64,000 bases of DNA, from positions 191,875,576-191,939,575 of the forward strand of contig OY992540.1 in the NCBI GenBank assembly GCA_963921195.1, in the 5' to 3' direction. Positions within the stretch are counted from its first letter, which is position 1. Each line of letters opens with the position of its first letter. Shown one piece after another: positions 11,521 to 21,589 of the stretch. Origin of the DNA: Pegoplata infirma. Taxonomy: Eukaryota > Arthropoda > Insecta > Diptera > Anthomyiidae. The translations under genes and the position numbers were made by a program. The notes beneath the pieces are model-generated. The model searched no databases. It was not told the DNA's origin and saw only the letters and a program-made list of their open reading frames with translations.

Positions 11521-12179
11521 TATTTTTTTTATTACATTGAATTTAATTTTTATTTTCTAAAATACTTTTATAAAAAAAATATCTACAATTAACGAATAAA
11601 AAAAATATCTGCTTTATATGAAGTCCTTTAAAGTACTGTTTTTTCTTATTTCAATCGCTGGAAAATATCTTTAATTTTTGTATTTAAGCTCTTTATAAGC
11701 GCTTTCATGACTTTAAACAAAACGTTCTGAAAGCACTTTTTTAAAACGCTTTTAAAACGCTTTAAACCTAGCGTAGATCGATGTTATCATTCGGATCATC
11801 TGAAAGCGCTTTGAAGATGGTAAATGGAACGCTTGTAGAACCGTCCACAACGCTTTCACAGCGCTTTTGCGATTGTATTTTTCTGCCTGGGGTGATTTAT
11901 GGGAATATTATAGTTTTTTATTAAGGAATTATCATAAATACATAAAAACACAGCATTTTAGAAAAAAAAAATTGAACAAAAAAAATTTTTTTTTAATCTT
12001 TTAGTCGTTTTTTATGTTTTTGGAAAAAAAACGAAACCCTTGAACATGTAATAAAGCTACAAAAAACAAATGGAGGAGACGTTTTTTTCGCGTAGGGGGG
12101 GGGGGGTTTACCGGGAGACCATGGGGGACACCTTTCCCTCGCGATAAACGTTGCCAAAAAAATAGATGTCAGTTTTTGC

Positions 12180-12690
12180 ACCTAATTAATACATATTTAT
12201 CATTATTTAAATTATTTTTTCTATACACGCCCCCAAAAAGGGGCGGAACGAAAAAATTGGCATTCCTGATCCCCCTTGGTTCAAATTCAGGTCGATGAAC
12301 TTCATATGGCAATAAAATGTTTCATTTATTGAACAAATATACAAATTAAACTTGTAAAAAAAATATTTTTCTGGGGTAGTTTTAGTTCTTCAAGGGGGAA
12401 CTTTTTCCCCCCTGGTCCGATTTTGCTCGTTCAAGAACTTAACCAGCCTATGATCATTATACATATTTGTGACAAACTTCAGGATTCTAGCTCTTGTTTT
12501 ATGTACTTTATGGTGTGCTCAACAACAGACGGACGGACGGACACACGGTTAGTCACAGAATGTCTTAGAATCGATCAGTGATCAATAATATACACTTTGT
12601 TGGGTCCTAGACCCATATTTCGATGCGTTACATATGGAATGACAAAGTGAGTGTAAGCCCATACTGTAGTTGATGGGTATAAACACACAT
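12180..12690 (-). mobile_element. mini-me / DINE-1 related element, reverse orientation
   Basis: On the minus strand: the TATACCCATC start near 12680, CATTCCATATGTAACGCATCG core variant, ATTGATCACTGATCG, then (GTCC)n (GACGGACGGACGGACA at 12529-12544 on plus). This is followed by TGGTTAAGTTCTTGAACGAG, a GGGGGAAAAAG block and GGGGGCGTG near 12225. The same order occurs in the copies at 47430-48450 and 52080-52660, so this is a subfamily with its own downstream body. Confidence 0.75.
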
Positions 12691-13565
12691 ATAATGGATT
12701 TGTTTAATAAATGATACCCAGACTTTTTACACAAAAATGGGAATAAAAAAAAGGGCCGGGCATTGCCCGTACTTTTTTTTCTTTTAAATAAAAGCTGATA
12801 TCCTATACTTTTTTGAAATCCACAAAACTAAATCCAACTATTACTAACTTAATATGTGTGGCCCATTAAATATGGAAAATATCCCAATTTTGGACCCTTT
12901 TTAAAAAAATTATTAAAAACATTGAGACACAATTTTTATAAACAAAAAAAATTTAAAAATTTAGCTTAATCCCTGGTGTTTATGGTTCCATTATAAAAGA
13001 TTTTCTTTTAAAACACTTAATCCCACTAATAATCGCTTAAATTGTAAAAAATTTCAATTTTTTTACTTTTTTCAAAAACTGCAATAATTTGTTAACTTTG
13101 ACAGCTCACCGAAAAAAAAGTAAACAACTTAGTTGATTGATTTTGATAACTAGTGTTGCAGAATTTTATCTACTTTTACCACATACCAAATTTTATAACA
13201 AAAACTTTATTTATAAATTTCAATTAATCGCCACTTTGGCATCATTTGAACCCAATGTGCGACGGTAGTTGTTAAATACAGTTTTTGTTTTTGCATTCTG
13301 TTATAGAAAACAAATTCTCTCGTATCAAGGGGGTTACCAAGTGTGTTTTAATTTTTATTAAGTAAAAATTAGTTATTTATTCGACCTTTTAATTGTGCAA
13401 TGAAAAAGAGTTTATTCTGATTCGAGGCCTTTTCATGTTCCCCATTATGAATTAACATAACAAGTACTTATGATAACTCTACTTTCTTTATTAGGATATT
13501 CTCCCATTAAATACTCACAGAGTTTCTTGCTTTCTCACTAAGTTGAGATTATTTAGAATATGAAT
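12691..13565. other. Unclassified AT-rich DNA
   Basis: No coding frame or terminal repeat was found. A short inverted match (ATTAATCGCCACTTTGGCAT near 13225) pairs with AAATGGCGATTAATT near 9985. This suggests that 9960-13275 was once one inverted structure into which the EnSpm-like element and mini-me pieces fell. Confidence 0.4.
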
Positions 13566-13569
13566 GTTT

Positions 13570-14325
13570 TTGGTTTTTTAATTTTTCAAAAACTGGGCTT
13601 TTGGCGTGGTCAAAAGTTGGAAAAATGGTCAAATTTGTGACGAGTTGCATTGTTTAAATATTTATCAAATTAAAACGGAAAGCACCACAATCTCAAAAAT
13701 TGACATTCTTATATAGTTATGTATGGGCTATCGATTAAATTTTTTTTTTTTTTTTTGAAAAATTTTCAGAACCCTTTCTGATATCTTAAATTTTTTAAAA
13801 AAGTCAATTTATCAAAAATCCGGCCATTTTTTTTTAAATTTGTTTTTAAAGATTAGATGTTCGTCTATCCACACAAAAAAATTCAGTCATGAGTTTTTGG
13901 TTTTTTTTTTCGAGAAAATCGCATTTGAATTTTGAATTTCATAACAATTTAGTACTTTGCTTGTATGTATTTTCTTGTTTCAACGTAGCGTATGAGTAAT
14001 ATTTATGCAAATATTCAATACTCATTCGCTACGTTATAACAAGAAAATACCAGCAAATACAAAATTGTTATGAAATTTAAAGTTCAAATTTTTTTGTGTG
14101 GATGGACAAACATCTAAACTTTAAAAAAAAAATTTAAAAAAAATAAAGTGGCCGGATTTTTGCTAAATTGACTTTTTTTAAAAAAGGAAAATTTCAGAAC
14201 GGGTTCTGAAAATTTTCCAAAAAAAAAAATAATCGATAGCCCATATAAAACTATACAAGAATGTAAAGTTTTGAGATTGTGGTGCACTCCGTTTTAATTT
14301 GATAAATATTTGTAAATTCTCAAAA
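13570..14325. mobile_element. TGAGGC-family fold-back, copy lacking both ends
   Basis: The inner arms of the family are present: AAAACTGGGCTTTTGGCGTG, TTTAAATATTTATCAAATTA, ATGGGCTATCGATTA and the complementary ATCGATAGCCCATA. The loop at about 13985-14035 carries GCGTATGAGTAATATTTATG and ATTCGCTACG. The outer 100 bp or so with the terminal TGAGGCATTCC are missing on both sides. Confidence 0.7.
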
Positions 14326-15585
14326 TTTGTTTACCAGTTTGTTGGGCATATATAGAAGCAGGTTTTCTGAACTTATCTTTATGATCCAATTACACCCTTT
14401 CCTTTGACAGGTCTTCAAAGTTAAAAAAGTTGGTAAAATATTTTTAAAAGTTGAGATAATTTTTTAATTTTTTTCCCAAACTTTTATTGCTAATGTTTAA
14501 CTTTTGGTTTGCGTGGTTCAACCTTATATATAAGCCTTTGTAACGAAAATAACATGGACAAATATAACTTATTTACCTGGCAGCAATTCGCGTTTTTTGT
14601 GAAAAAAGTTATAATTTTTTAGCTATATACCTCGCGCCGAAAAAATCCTCAGCGATCCTCAGTTCGATACAATCGGTCAATATTTTTTTTTGATATAGAA
14701 TGGAAACATATCTTTCGAAAAAAGTTGCCCAAACTTGCTCGAAATGATAAATGGCGAAATTACAGCTATTACAGCTGCAGTGGTCCAACATTTGTTTTCA
14801 AAAAAAATAATAAAACCCAAAATAATGTTTTACGGCTTGAATAGTTTTTTTTATCGTCAGAGAGTGCCTTTAGTGTAGGGGGAAAAAAAATAGCTACATT
14901 TCTAGTTTTTTTGTAGAATTATGGAAAATATCAGTAACACCATTTCCAATTAAATTCAAAGATTTTTTATTGAATTTCCAAAATAAAGAAAAAAAAAGTG
15001 AATAATTTGTCGTCACCATTTCCAAAAGCTTTTGTGAAACTAAGTAAGTCATTTACACCATTTCCATATTTATATCAAAAATAAAAAAATATATATAAAA
15101 ATGATATGCGTAGATTTAACTTCAGACACTCTTAATACTTTTAAAACTAATTTTTAGTTAGATCAGACAAAGTTAAAAAATCTAGCCGCCATATTTAATT
15201 TTATCAGTTCGATTTTAAGATAACAGACCCTGAAATTTATTAGGCCACACTTTCAGCTAGCTTCAACAAAGAAAAGGAATATAACTGTTATTTAATTACT
15301 TGTAACAAACTTTACTAAGCATATTTAGTCCGCCATTTTGTTTTTCAAAATTCGGAGTAAAAATTCTTATTCAGTAACTCCAAGACCCGCATAAAACAAA
15401 ATTTGAGTTCAATCGGACAATTTTTTAAAAAAAATTGTCCGCCATTTTGATTTTTTTGGTTTTTAGATAAATTTTGAAATCAGCGATCTCGAATTCCTCC
15501 AGAAGCACATTTTCAGACGGATCCAACAACGATAAAGACTTTTGGCCGGAATTGGATCATGCTGGCCCTCTGTGCGTTGTAAGAA
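14326..15585. other. Unclassified AT-rich DNA with repeated CACCATTTCCA
   Basis: CACCATTTCCA occurs at about 14940, 15015 and 15060, and short segments such as CCGCCATTTTG repeat (15330, 15440). No termini or coding region were identified. It may be an old unrecognised transposon. Confidence 0.4.
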
Positions 15586-15942
15586 AAATACAAGCAAATT
15601 ACAAAATTGTTACGAAATTTTAATATTCAAAAGCGATTTTCTCGAAAAAAACGAAAAACACATGTCTGAATTGAAACTCTAAATTAAAAAAAAAAATAAA
15701 AAAAAAACTAAAGTGGCCGGATTTTTGATAAACTGACTTTTTAAAAAAATTAAAAATTTCACAACGGGTTCTGAAAATTAAAAAAAAAAAAATAAAAAAT
15801 TTAATCGATAGCCCATACAAAACTATACAAGAATGCATATTTTTGAGATTGTGGTACATTCCGCTTTAATTTGACAAATATTTAACCAAGATAACTCGAC
15901 ACAAATTTTACAATTTTTCCAATATTTGACTGGAATGCCTCA
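15586..15942 (-). mobile_element. TGAGGC-family element, one arm with right terminus
   Basis: Single arm: TACAAGCAAATTACAAAATTG, TCTCGAAAAAAACGAAAAAC, AAGTGGCCGGATTTTTGATA, ATCGATAGCCCATACAAAAC, TTTAACCAAGATAACTCGAC. It ends GGAATGCCTCA followed by TA at 15943. The opposite arm is gone. Confidence 0.7.
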
Positions 15943-17650
15943 TATTACTAAATTTGATTGATTTTCAATTTCATTCTGCTATATAAAATTTTTTGTTGCT
16001 AATCTTAGTTAAAAAATTTTTAGCAAAATGTTTTAATAATTGTAGCGAATAAATTAATGGTTCGAAATCAAAAAAAAAAAATCTAGTAGATTTACTAAGT
16101 TTTCTCTGCAATCTTTTAAAGGAATTTGAATTTTTATAAAATTTTTCAAAATATGCAAAATCCTTCTTTTTCATGAACAAGGCCAAAAAAAACAACTTGC
16201 TTTATTTATAAGTAATATTAATTACAAATACAATAAATACAAAAATTTTGACCCAGTGTCTAATATAAGCTGATTAAAAATTTTCACTTCCTTTTTGGTT
16301 GTCAGCTCAAAGATTGTATAAAATTTTTTAAAATGAATCATTTAATAATAAAAAATCATTACATTACAAAAATAAAACTGTAAAATCATAAATTTGCACA
16401 AAATGAAATAAATGTTTATTCCCATAAAACCAACAACAACAAAAAAAAAAAATACACAAAAATCAGCATAATTTTACAATTTACTGCAACTACTGCCATA
16501 AATTTTAAACATAATTAACAAAAAAACACAAGCAAGCAACAAATAACAAAAACAGCAATAAAGAAATACACCAAAAAAAACTTTACTTCCTTGTTAATAA
16601 AGCTTTCAACATTTAACAAACCAACAAATATTCAAAAAAAAAAATACATAAAGTTTTAACAAGAAAGCATTTCACTAAAACAACAAAGAAATGAAAATGA
16701 ATAATAATAAAAACAACAACAATAACAAACAAACACAAACAAACAAGCCGGTTTATAAACAGAAAAACACATAAAAGAAAAACAAAAAATAAACAAAAAA
16801 AAGTTTACAAAAAAAAAAAATACTCTCACTCTCTATTATTACAACAAAAAAAATAATGATCTTATAACTTTTACTCTCTATTAAAAACATAAAAAAATAG
16901 TAGAAGAAAAGCTTATTCTCTAGAGGGAAAACATAAAAAAAGCTTTTTTTGATATAAAGAGTTTTGTAACAAAACTAACCGAAAACTTTAAAAGCTCTCT
17001 CTTAAGAAAACTCTTTATAACTGTTAATTTACTCTTTTACTGTTAAAGTTTTTTTTTTAAAATACCCTAAAACAGAGTTAGAGAGTGTACTAAGAGTGAG
17101 AGAGCATAAAGCTTTTAATTTTATCTTGACTTTATGTTCATGTTGTTATTGTACGGCAATGACAATGTATGTTTAACGTTGAAAATTTTTATAAAAAAAA
17201 ATTAAAAATAAAAATACACACACCATCATCACTATATTTTTCCTTTTTTATTTATTGTTGTTTTTTGTTATTTTTTTTTCTACTTTGTGCCATGTTCATC
17301 ATTTGTGTTGTTGTTTGTTAGTGAGTGCTTGCTAGCTTGCTTGTGCATGTTTTGTTTTTGTTGTTGTTTGTTTTGTTATTGTAATATACATTTTGTGCTT
17401 AGTAGGTCAACATTATTTCGGGCCAATGGCCTTTTTCGCTTTCGTTGTGTCTGTGAGAAAAGCCCACCAATGCATATTGTATGCATGCATGCATATTTAT
17501 ATTATGAGTAGGTTGTGTGTGTGTATGTGTATTGTGTCTCTTACTCACACTACTTAGCACCACCACTGCTATACCCTCTTCATTATCGTCATCATCATCA
17601 TCATTTCCACTATCTTCATTATATTTGTTATTGTAGATGTCGTATAAATA
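15943..17650. other. Low-repeat island with CAA/TGTT simple sequence
   Basis: This stretch lacks transposon termini. It has A-rich and AACAAACAAACAC-type sequence (16400-16800), a CT/AGAG-rich interval (16830-17110), TTGTTGTTTGTTTTG (17360-17390), ATGCATGCATGCAT (17470) and TCATCATCATCATCA (17588-17602). Such composition is common in fly introns and UTRs. The open frames on both strands are low complexity and not believable. Confidence 0.5.
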
Positions 17651-18024
17651 TATTATGGTTCATAGTTTTTTTTTGTTTATAGCTTTGTATGGGTTTAGTG
17701 TATGTCGTAATAGCTGCTTGATTTTTTTTTTGTAATTTCTTCGTTGTTTTTTCTCTCTCTGTATTTTTTTTTTTTTTTGTTTTTGTTGATGAGTGCATTT
17801 GCTTTTAATGAAAATAAAAACAATCTGCATACAATAGACTAGGAAGTCTAGTGAGTAAAACAGTGTAAATTTTTTTTTTAATAATTTTTTTTTTTTTGTA
17901 AAAATCAACAAAAGCTTTATAGCATTTTGGAAAAAATCTAAGCATTTAAATTTGAATTTTTCACATGTTTCAAAATAAAAACCCAAGTTTTCTAGATCTG
18001 TATCTGATTTTAGAAAAAATATCA

Positions 18025-19632
18025 TTTTTGAAAATGTTTCTTCTCTTCGATTTTTTTTGAATTTTTTTTTGTGTAAAACTTCTATCGATTCTACAACTTT
18101 GTTGCCCAGGAGGATCGTCGGATGACAATTATTACTATTTTTTAAAACTTTTTGAAAAAAAAATTATTGTAACTTTCCAATCTTAAAATCATTTCTATTG
18201 CTCCAATGGTGCGTCATAGAGGGGTCATTTATAAGACCGACCCCCATTAATTTTTACGTCGTAACATTTCTTTGGAACAAACTAATACCCTATCTCCAAT
18301 TTCTAAGGGGGCTCCTACACAAAACGACATTTTTTAAAATTTGCTCTAACCGCTCTAACTGCTCTAACAGTGCCCTTAGAGCAACAAAATGTATGACCGA
18401 CCCACAATATTTTTTTAGTCTAAACATTTTCTCTGAACACACCTACCCTCTATCTTTAATTGTTAAGGCGGTCCCCTTACAATTTTTTTTATTTTTTGTA
18501 AATTTGTTTTATTTAATCGGTAGAGGTCCAATGGTGCGTCCAATTGGGGTCATTAGTGAGACCCACCCCCATTTATTTTTACCCTCCAACATTTTTGTAA
18601 CACAGCCCTATCTCCAGTCCCTAAGTAGGCCCTATCCCCACTCCCTAAGTAGGCTTCCATTCAAAATTACATTTTTATAAAATTTGCTGCAACTGTTATT
18701 GGTATGGGAGCCTACTTAGGGAGTGGAGATAGGGCGTAGGTATGTTTTAAAAAAATGTTGTAGGGTAAAAATAAATCTCGGACACACCATTGGACCGGTA
18801 GAAGCTGATTATATAAAACAAATTTAAAAAAAAAAAAAAAAAATTGTATGGGGACCGCCTTAACAATTAGAGATAGAGGGTAGGTGTGTTGTAGAAAATG
18901 TTTGGACTAAAAAAATATTGTGGGTCGGTCATACATTTTGTTGCTCTAAGGGCACTATTAGGGCAGTTAGAGCGGTTGGAGCAAATTTTAAAAAATGTCG
19001 TTTTGTTTGGAGCCCCCTTAGAAATTGGAGATAGGGTATTAGTTTGTTCCAAAGAAATGTTAAGACGTGAAAATTAATAGGGGTCGGTCTTATAAATGAC
19101 CCCTCTATGACGCACCATTGGAGCAGTAGAAATGATTTTAAGATTGGAAAATTACAATAAAATATTTTCAAAAAATTTAAAAAAATAGTAATAATCGTTA
19201 TCCCACGATCCTCCTGTGCAAAAAAATTGTAGAATCGATAGAAGTTTTACACAAAAAAAATTCAAAAAAATCGAAGAGTACAAACATTTTCAAAATTGAG
19301 ATTTAAATTTTAAAACTTAAAAATCCCATACTAGAGCGCATTTAAGAATTTTTTGGGATTTTTTTTCTAAAAGTACGTAAAAAAACAAAAATTTTGAAAA
19401 AAAAAAATTTGAAATTTGGATCATTATTGAAGAAGTTATGAGTAAAAGAAGTGAAAGTAAAGGAAGAAACTACAAATTTTTAAAAATTCGATATCTTTTG
19501 AACGGGTCATCAAAAAAATCTGAAAATTTACCACGAAGGAGCTTTAGAAGGGTACTAAAAACGGTATACAAATTGGGAAAATCTAAAAGAAAAAAAATTT
19601 TCAAAGTGTCCGATTTGACATGGAATGCCCCA
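18025..19632. mobile_element. Large fold-back element centred near 18.68 kb
   Basis: Left arm 18025-18675 and right arm 18690-19300 are complementary over roughly 620 bp. Examples are CTCCAATGGTGCGTCATAGA against TCTATGACGCACCATTGGAG, CTCTAACCGCTCTAACTGCT, and TACCCTCTATCTTTAATTGT against its complement near 18865. The centre carries TAGGGAGTGGAGATAGGG and its inverse. The right side continues to CATGGAATGCCCCA, followed by TA at 19633, which resembles the TGAGGC terminus. The matching left terminus is absent. Open frames in the two arms encode similar peptides only because the arms are inverted copies. Confidence 0.7.
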
Positions 19633-19719
19633 TACATATATTTTTCGTTCCCCTGGTCTGATTGGTATTGAATGTCAGCCAAATACATTTAAAAAAAAAA
19701 AAAAAAAAAACGAGAATTT

Positions 19720-19984
19720 CAGATTGGTTTCACCTTAAATTCACGTGTTAAAAAAAACCGTTGAACAAGTTTTAAAAACATTCGTAGGTCAGAAAAATGT
19801 TTTACAAAATACTCAAAAATATTTTTTCACTAAAAAAGTGACACTCGAAAAAAATTTACACTAAAAAAAAAAATTTACACTCGAAAAAAAATTTAGTCAA
19901 TTTTATTTTCTCAAAAATTAGAAAAAAATTTTTGTTGGAAAAAAATATTTCTAATCAAAATTGTTTTTTTTAATTTCGTAATAG
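19720..19984 (+). mobile_element. mini-me / DINE-1 3'-interior fragment
   Basis: CAGATTGGTTTCACCTTAAATTC followed by AACAAGTTTTAAAA and several ACACTCGAAAAAAATTTACA blocks match the interior of the copies at 1690-1920 and 53400-53700. Both the 5' core and the 3' hairpin are missing. Confidence 0.6.
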
Positions 19985-21066
19985 GTTGTATGGGTAGCCC
20001 TATATGGAACTAAAAAAATTGTGTTTTTGGTTTTTCAATTTCTCAAAAACTGGGCTTAGGAGGCGTGGTCAAATATTGGAAAAATTGTAAAATTTGTTTC
20101 GAGTTGCCTTGTTTAAATATTTATCAAATTAAAACGGAATGCATTATAACCTAAAAATTTTGGATTTCTGTAAATTTTCCTATGGGCTATCGGTAAATTA
20201 AAACAAAAATTATTGAGAAAAATTTTCGGAACCCGTTTGGAAATTTCCACTTTTTTATTTATTTTTTTTTAAGTTTTGATGTTTGTCTATCCATACATAA
20301 AAAATCAGACTCGCGTTTTTAGTTTTTTTCGAGAAAATCGCATTTGAATTTAAAATTTCATAACAATTTTGTAATTTGCTTGTATTTTCTTGTTTTAACG
20401 TTGCGAATGAGTATTATTAATTGCATAAATATAACTCATACGCTCTGTTGCAACAAGAAAATACAAGCAAATTACTAAATTGTTATGAAATTTAAAATTC
20501 AAATGCGATTTTCTCAAAAAAAAACGAAAAACGCGTTTCTGATTTTTTTGTGTGGATAGACAAACATTTAACCTTAAAAAACAATTTAAAAAAAAAAAAA
20601 ACAAAAGTGGCCGGATTTTTTATAAATCGACTTTTTTAAAATGGTCAAATTTGTGTCGAGTTGCCTTGTTTAAATATTTATTAAATTAAAATGGAATGCA
20701 CCCCCATCTCAAAAATTTACGTTCTTGTATAGTTTTGTATGGGCTATTGATATTTTTTTTTTTGGAAAAAAAAAAAAAAATATCAATTTTTTGGAAAAAA
20801 AAAAAAATATCAATAGCCCATACAAAACTATACAAGAACGTAAATTTTTGAGATTGGGGTGCATTCCATTTTAATTTAATAAATATTTAAACAAGGCAAC
20901 TCGACACAAATTTGACCATTTTCCCAATATTTGACCACGCCTCCTAAGCCCAGTTTTTGAAAATTTAAAAACCAAAAACGCAATTTTCTTAGTTATCCAA
21001 GCAACCTATTCCGAAATTTGCGGTACACATGTTGTTTTCGCTGGACATTTGGTGTGGAATGTCTCA
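19985..21066. mobile_element. TGAGGC-family fold-back, rearranged copy with nested palindrome
   Basis: One arm runs 19985-20390, followed by the loop with GCGAATGAGTATTATTAATT and ACTCATACGCTC (20400-20445) and the return arm to 20630. A second small palindrome at 20640-20925 repeats GTCAAATTTGTGTCGAGTTG through TGGGCTATTGATA and back. The terminal segment then ends GGTGTGGAATGTCTCA, followed by TA at 21067. The small palindrome looks like a secondary duplication of one arm segment. Confidence 0.65.
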
Positions 21067-21589
21067 TATGTACATAGTTTTTCAGAATTTTGAAATTTTC
21101 AGAATTTTTTAGATATTTTCTTTATTTTTTATGATTTTTTTTTTTTTTTAATTTTTCTGAGTTATCTAATTTTTCGCCCCTAGTTTTCAAAATTTTTCTT
21201 AGTTTTCCTTATTTTTCAGAATTTTTTAAATTTGTCCAAATATTTTTTTAAAATTTTTCTTTATTACACTATATTACAACAAAAATTCGCACTAACGGCG
21301 ACTATTCTATTTCATGGATACAATTTTATACCCTCCACTTATAAGAGAAATCTCCCGAGAGTCCGATTTTTATGAAAGTTGAATATTGTTCAGAACAAAA
21401 ATTCATTTTCGGATTTTTCTGAATTTTTAAAAATATTTCTAATTTTTGTAAATTTTTCTGAATACTATTTTTGCTTTGTTTTTAATTTTTTCGACTTTTT
21501 TATTTTTTTTTTTTAAGCAATTTTTGATTTTTGAATTTCTAAGCAATACTATTCTTTTTTATTGTTTTTAATTTTATTTTCCAACATTC
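21067..21589. other. T-rich spacer
   Basis: TTTTTCAGAATTTT-type runs. A scrap TTTTATACCCTCCACTTATA near 21330 may be a mini-me 5' end without its core. Nothing else was recognised. Confidence 0.4.

Larger units (their letters stand above)
10350..11891. mobile_element. EnSpm/CACTA-like element with subterminal repeats and a residual protein
   Basis: The ends CCCAAGCAGAAA and TTTTCTGCCTGGG form an imperfect TIR. Direct GT dinucleotides flank it (10348-10349, 11892-11893), giving a 2-bp target duplication. Both ends are packed with repeated GCGTTCTGAAAGCAC and AAAACGCTTT motifs (10372-10565 and 11690-11880). Such subterminal repeats are typical of CACTA elements, where transposase binds. The 1542-bp copy is internally deleted and keeps only a minus-strand protein remnant (10809-11520). 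Canonical CACTA elements end in CAC, so the CCC ends make the superfamily call an inference. Confidence 0.75.

Noticed and set aside
17287..17511. 74-codon Cys/Phe-rich plus-strand frame
   Set aside because: It arises from TGTT/TTGT simple sequence, has no splice context, and resembles no family.
18198..18680. 160-codon plus-strand frame with related frames on the minus strand at 18867-19171
   Set aside because: The frames are the two inverted arms of one fold-back element, so similarity is structural and not evidence of a protein.
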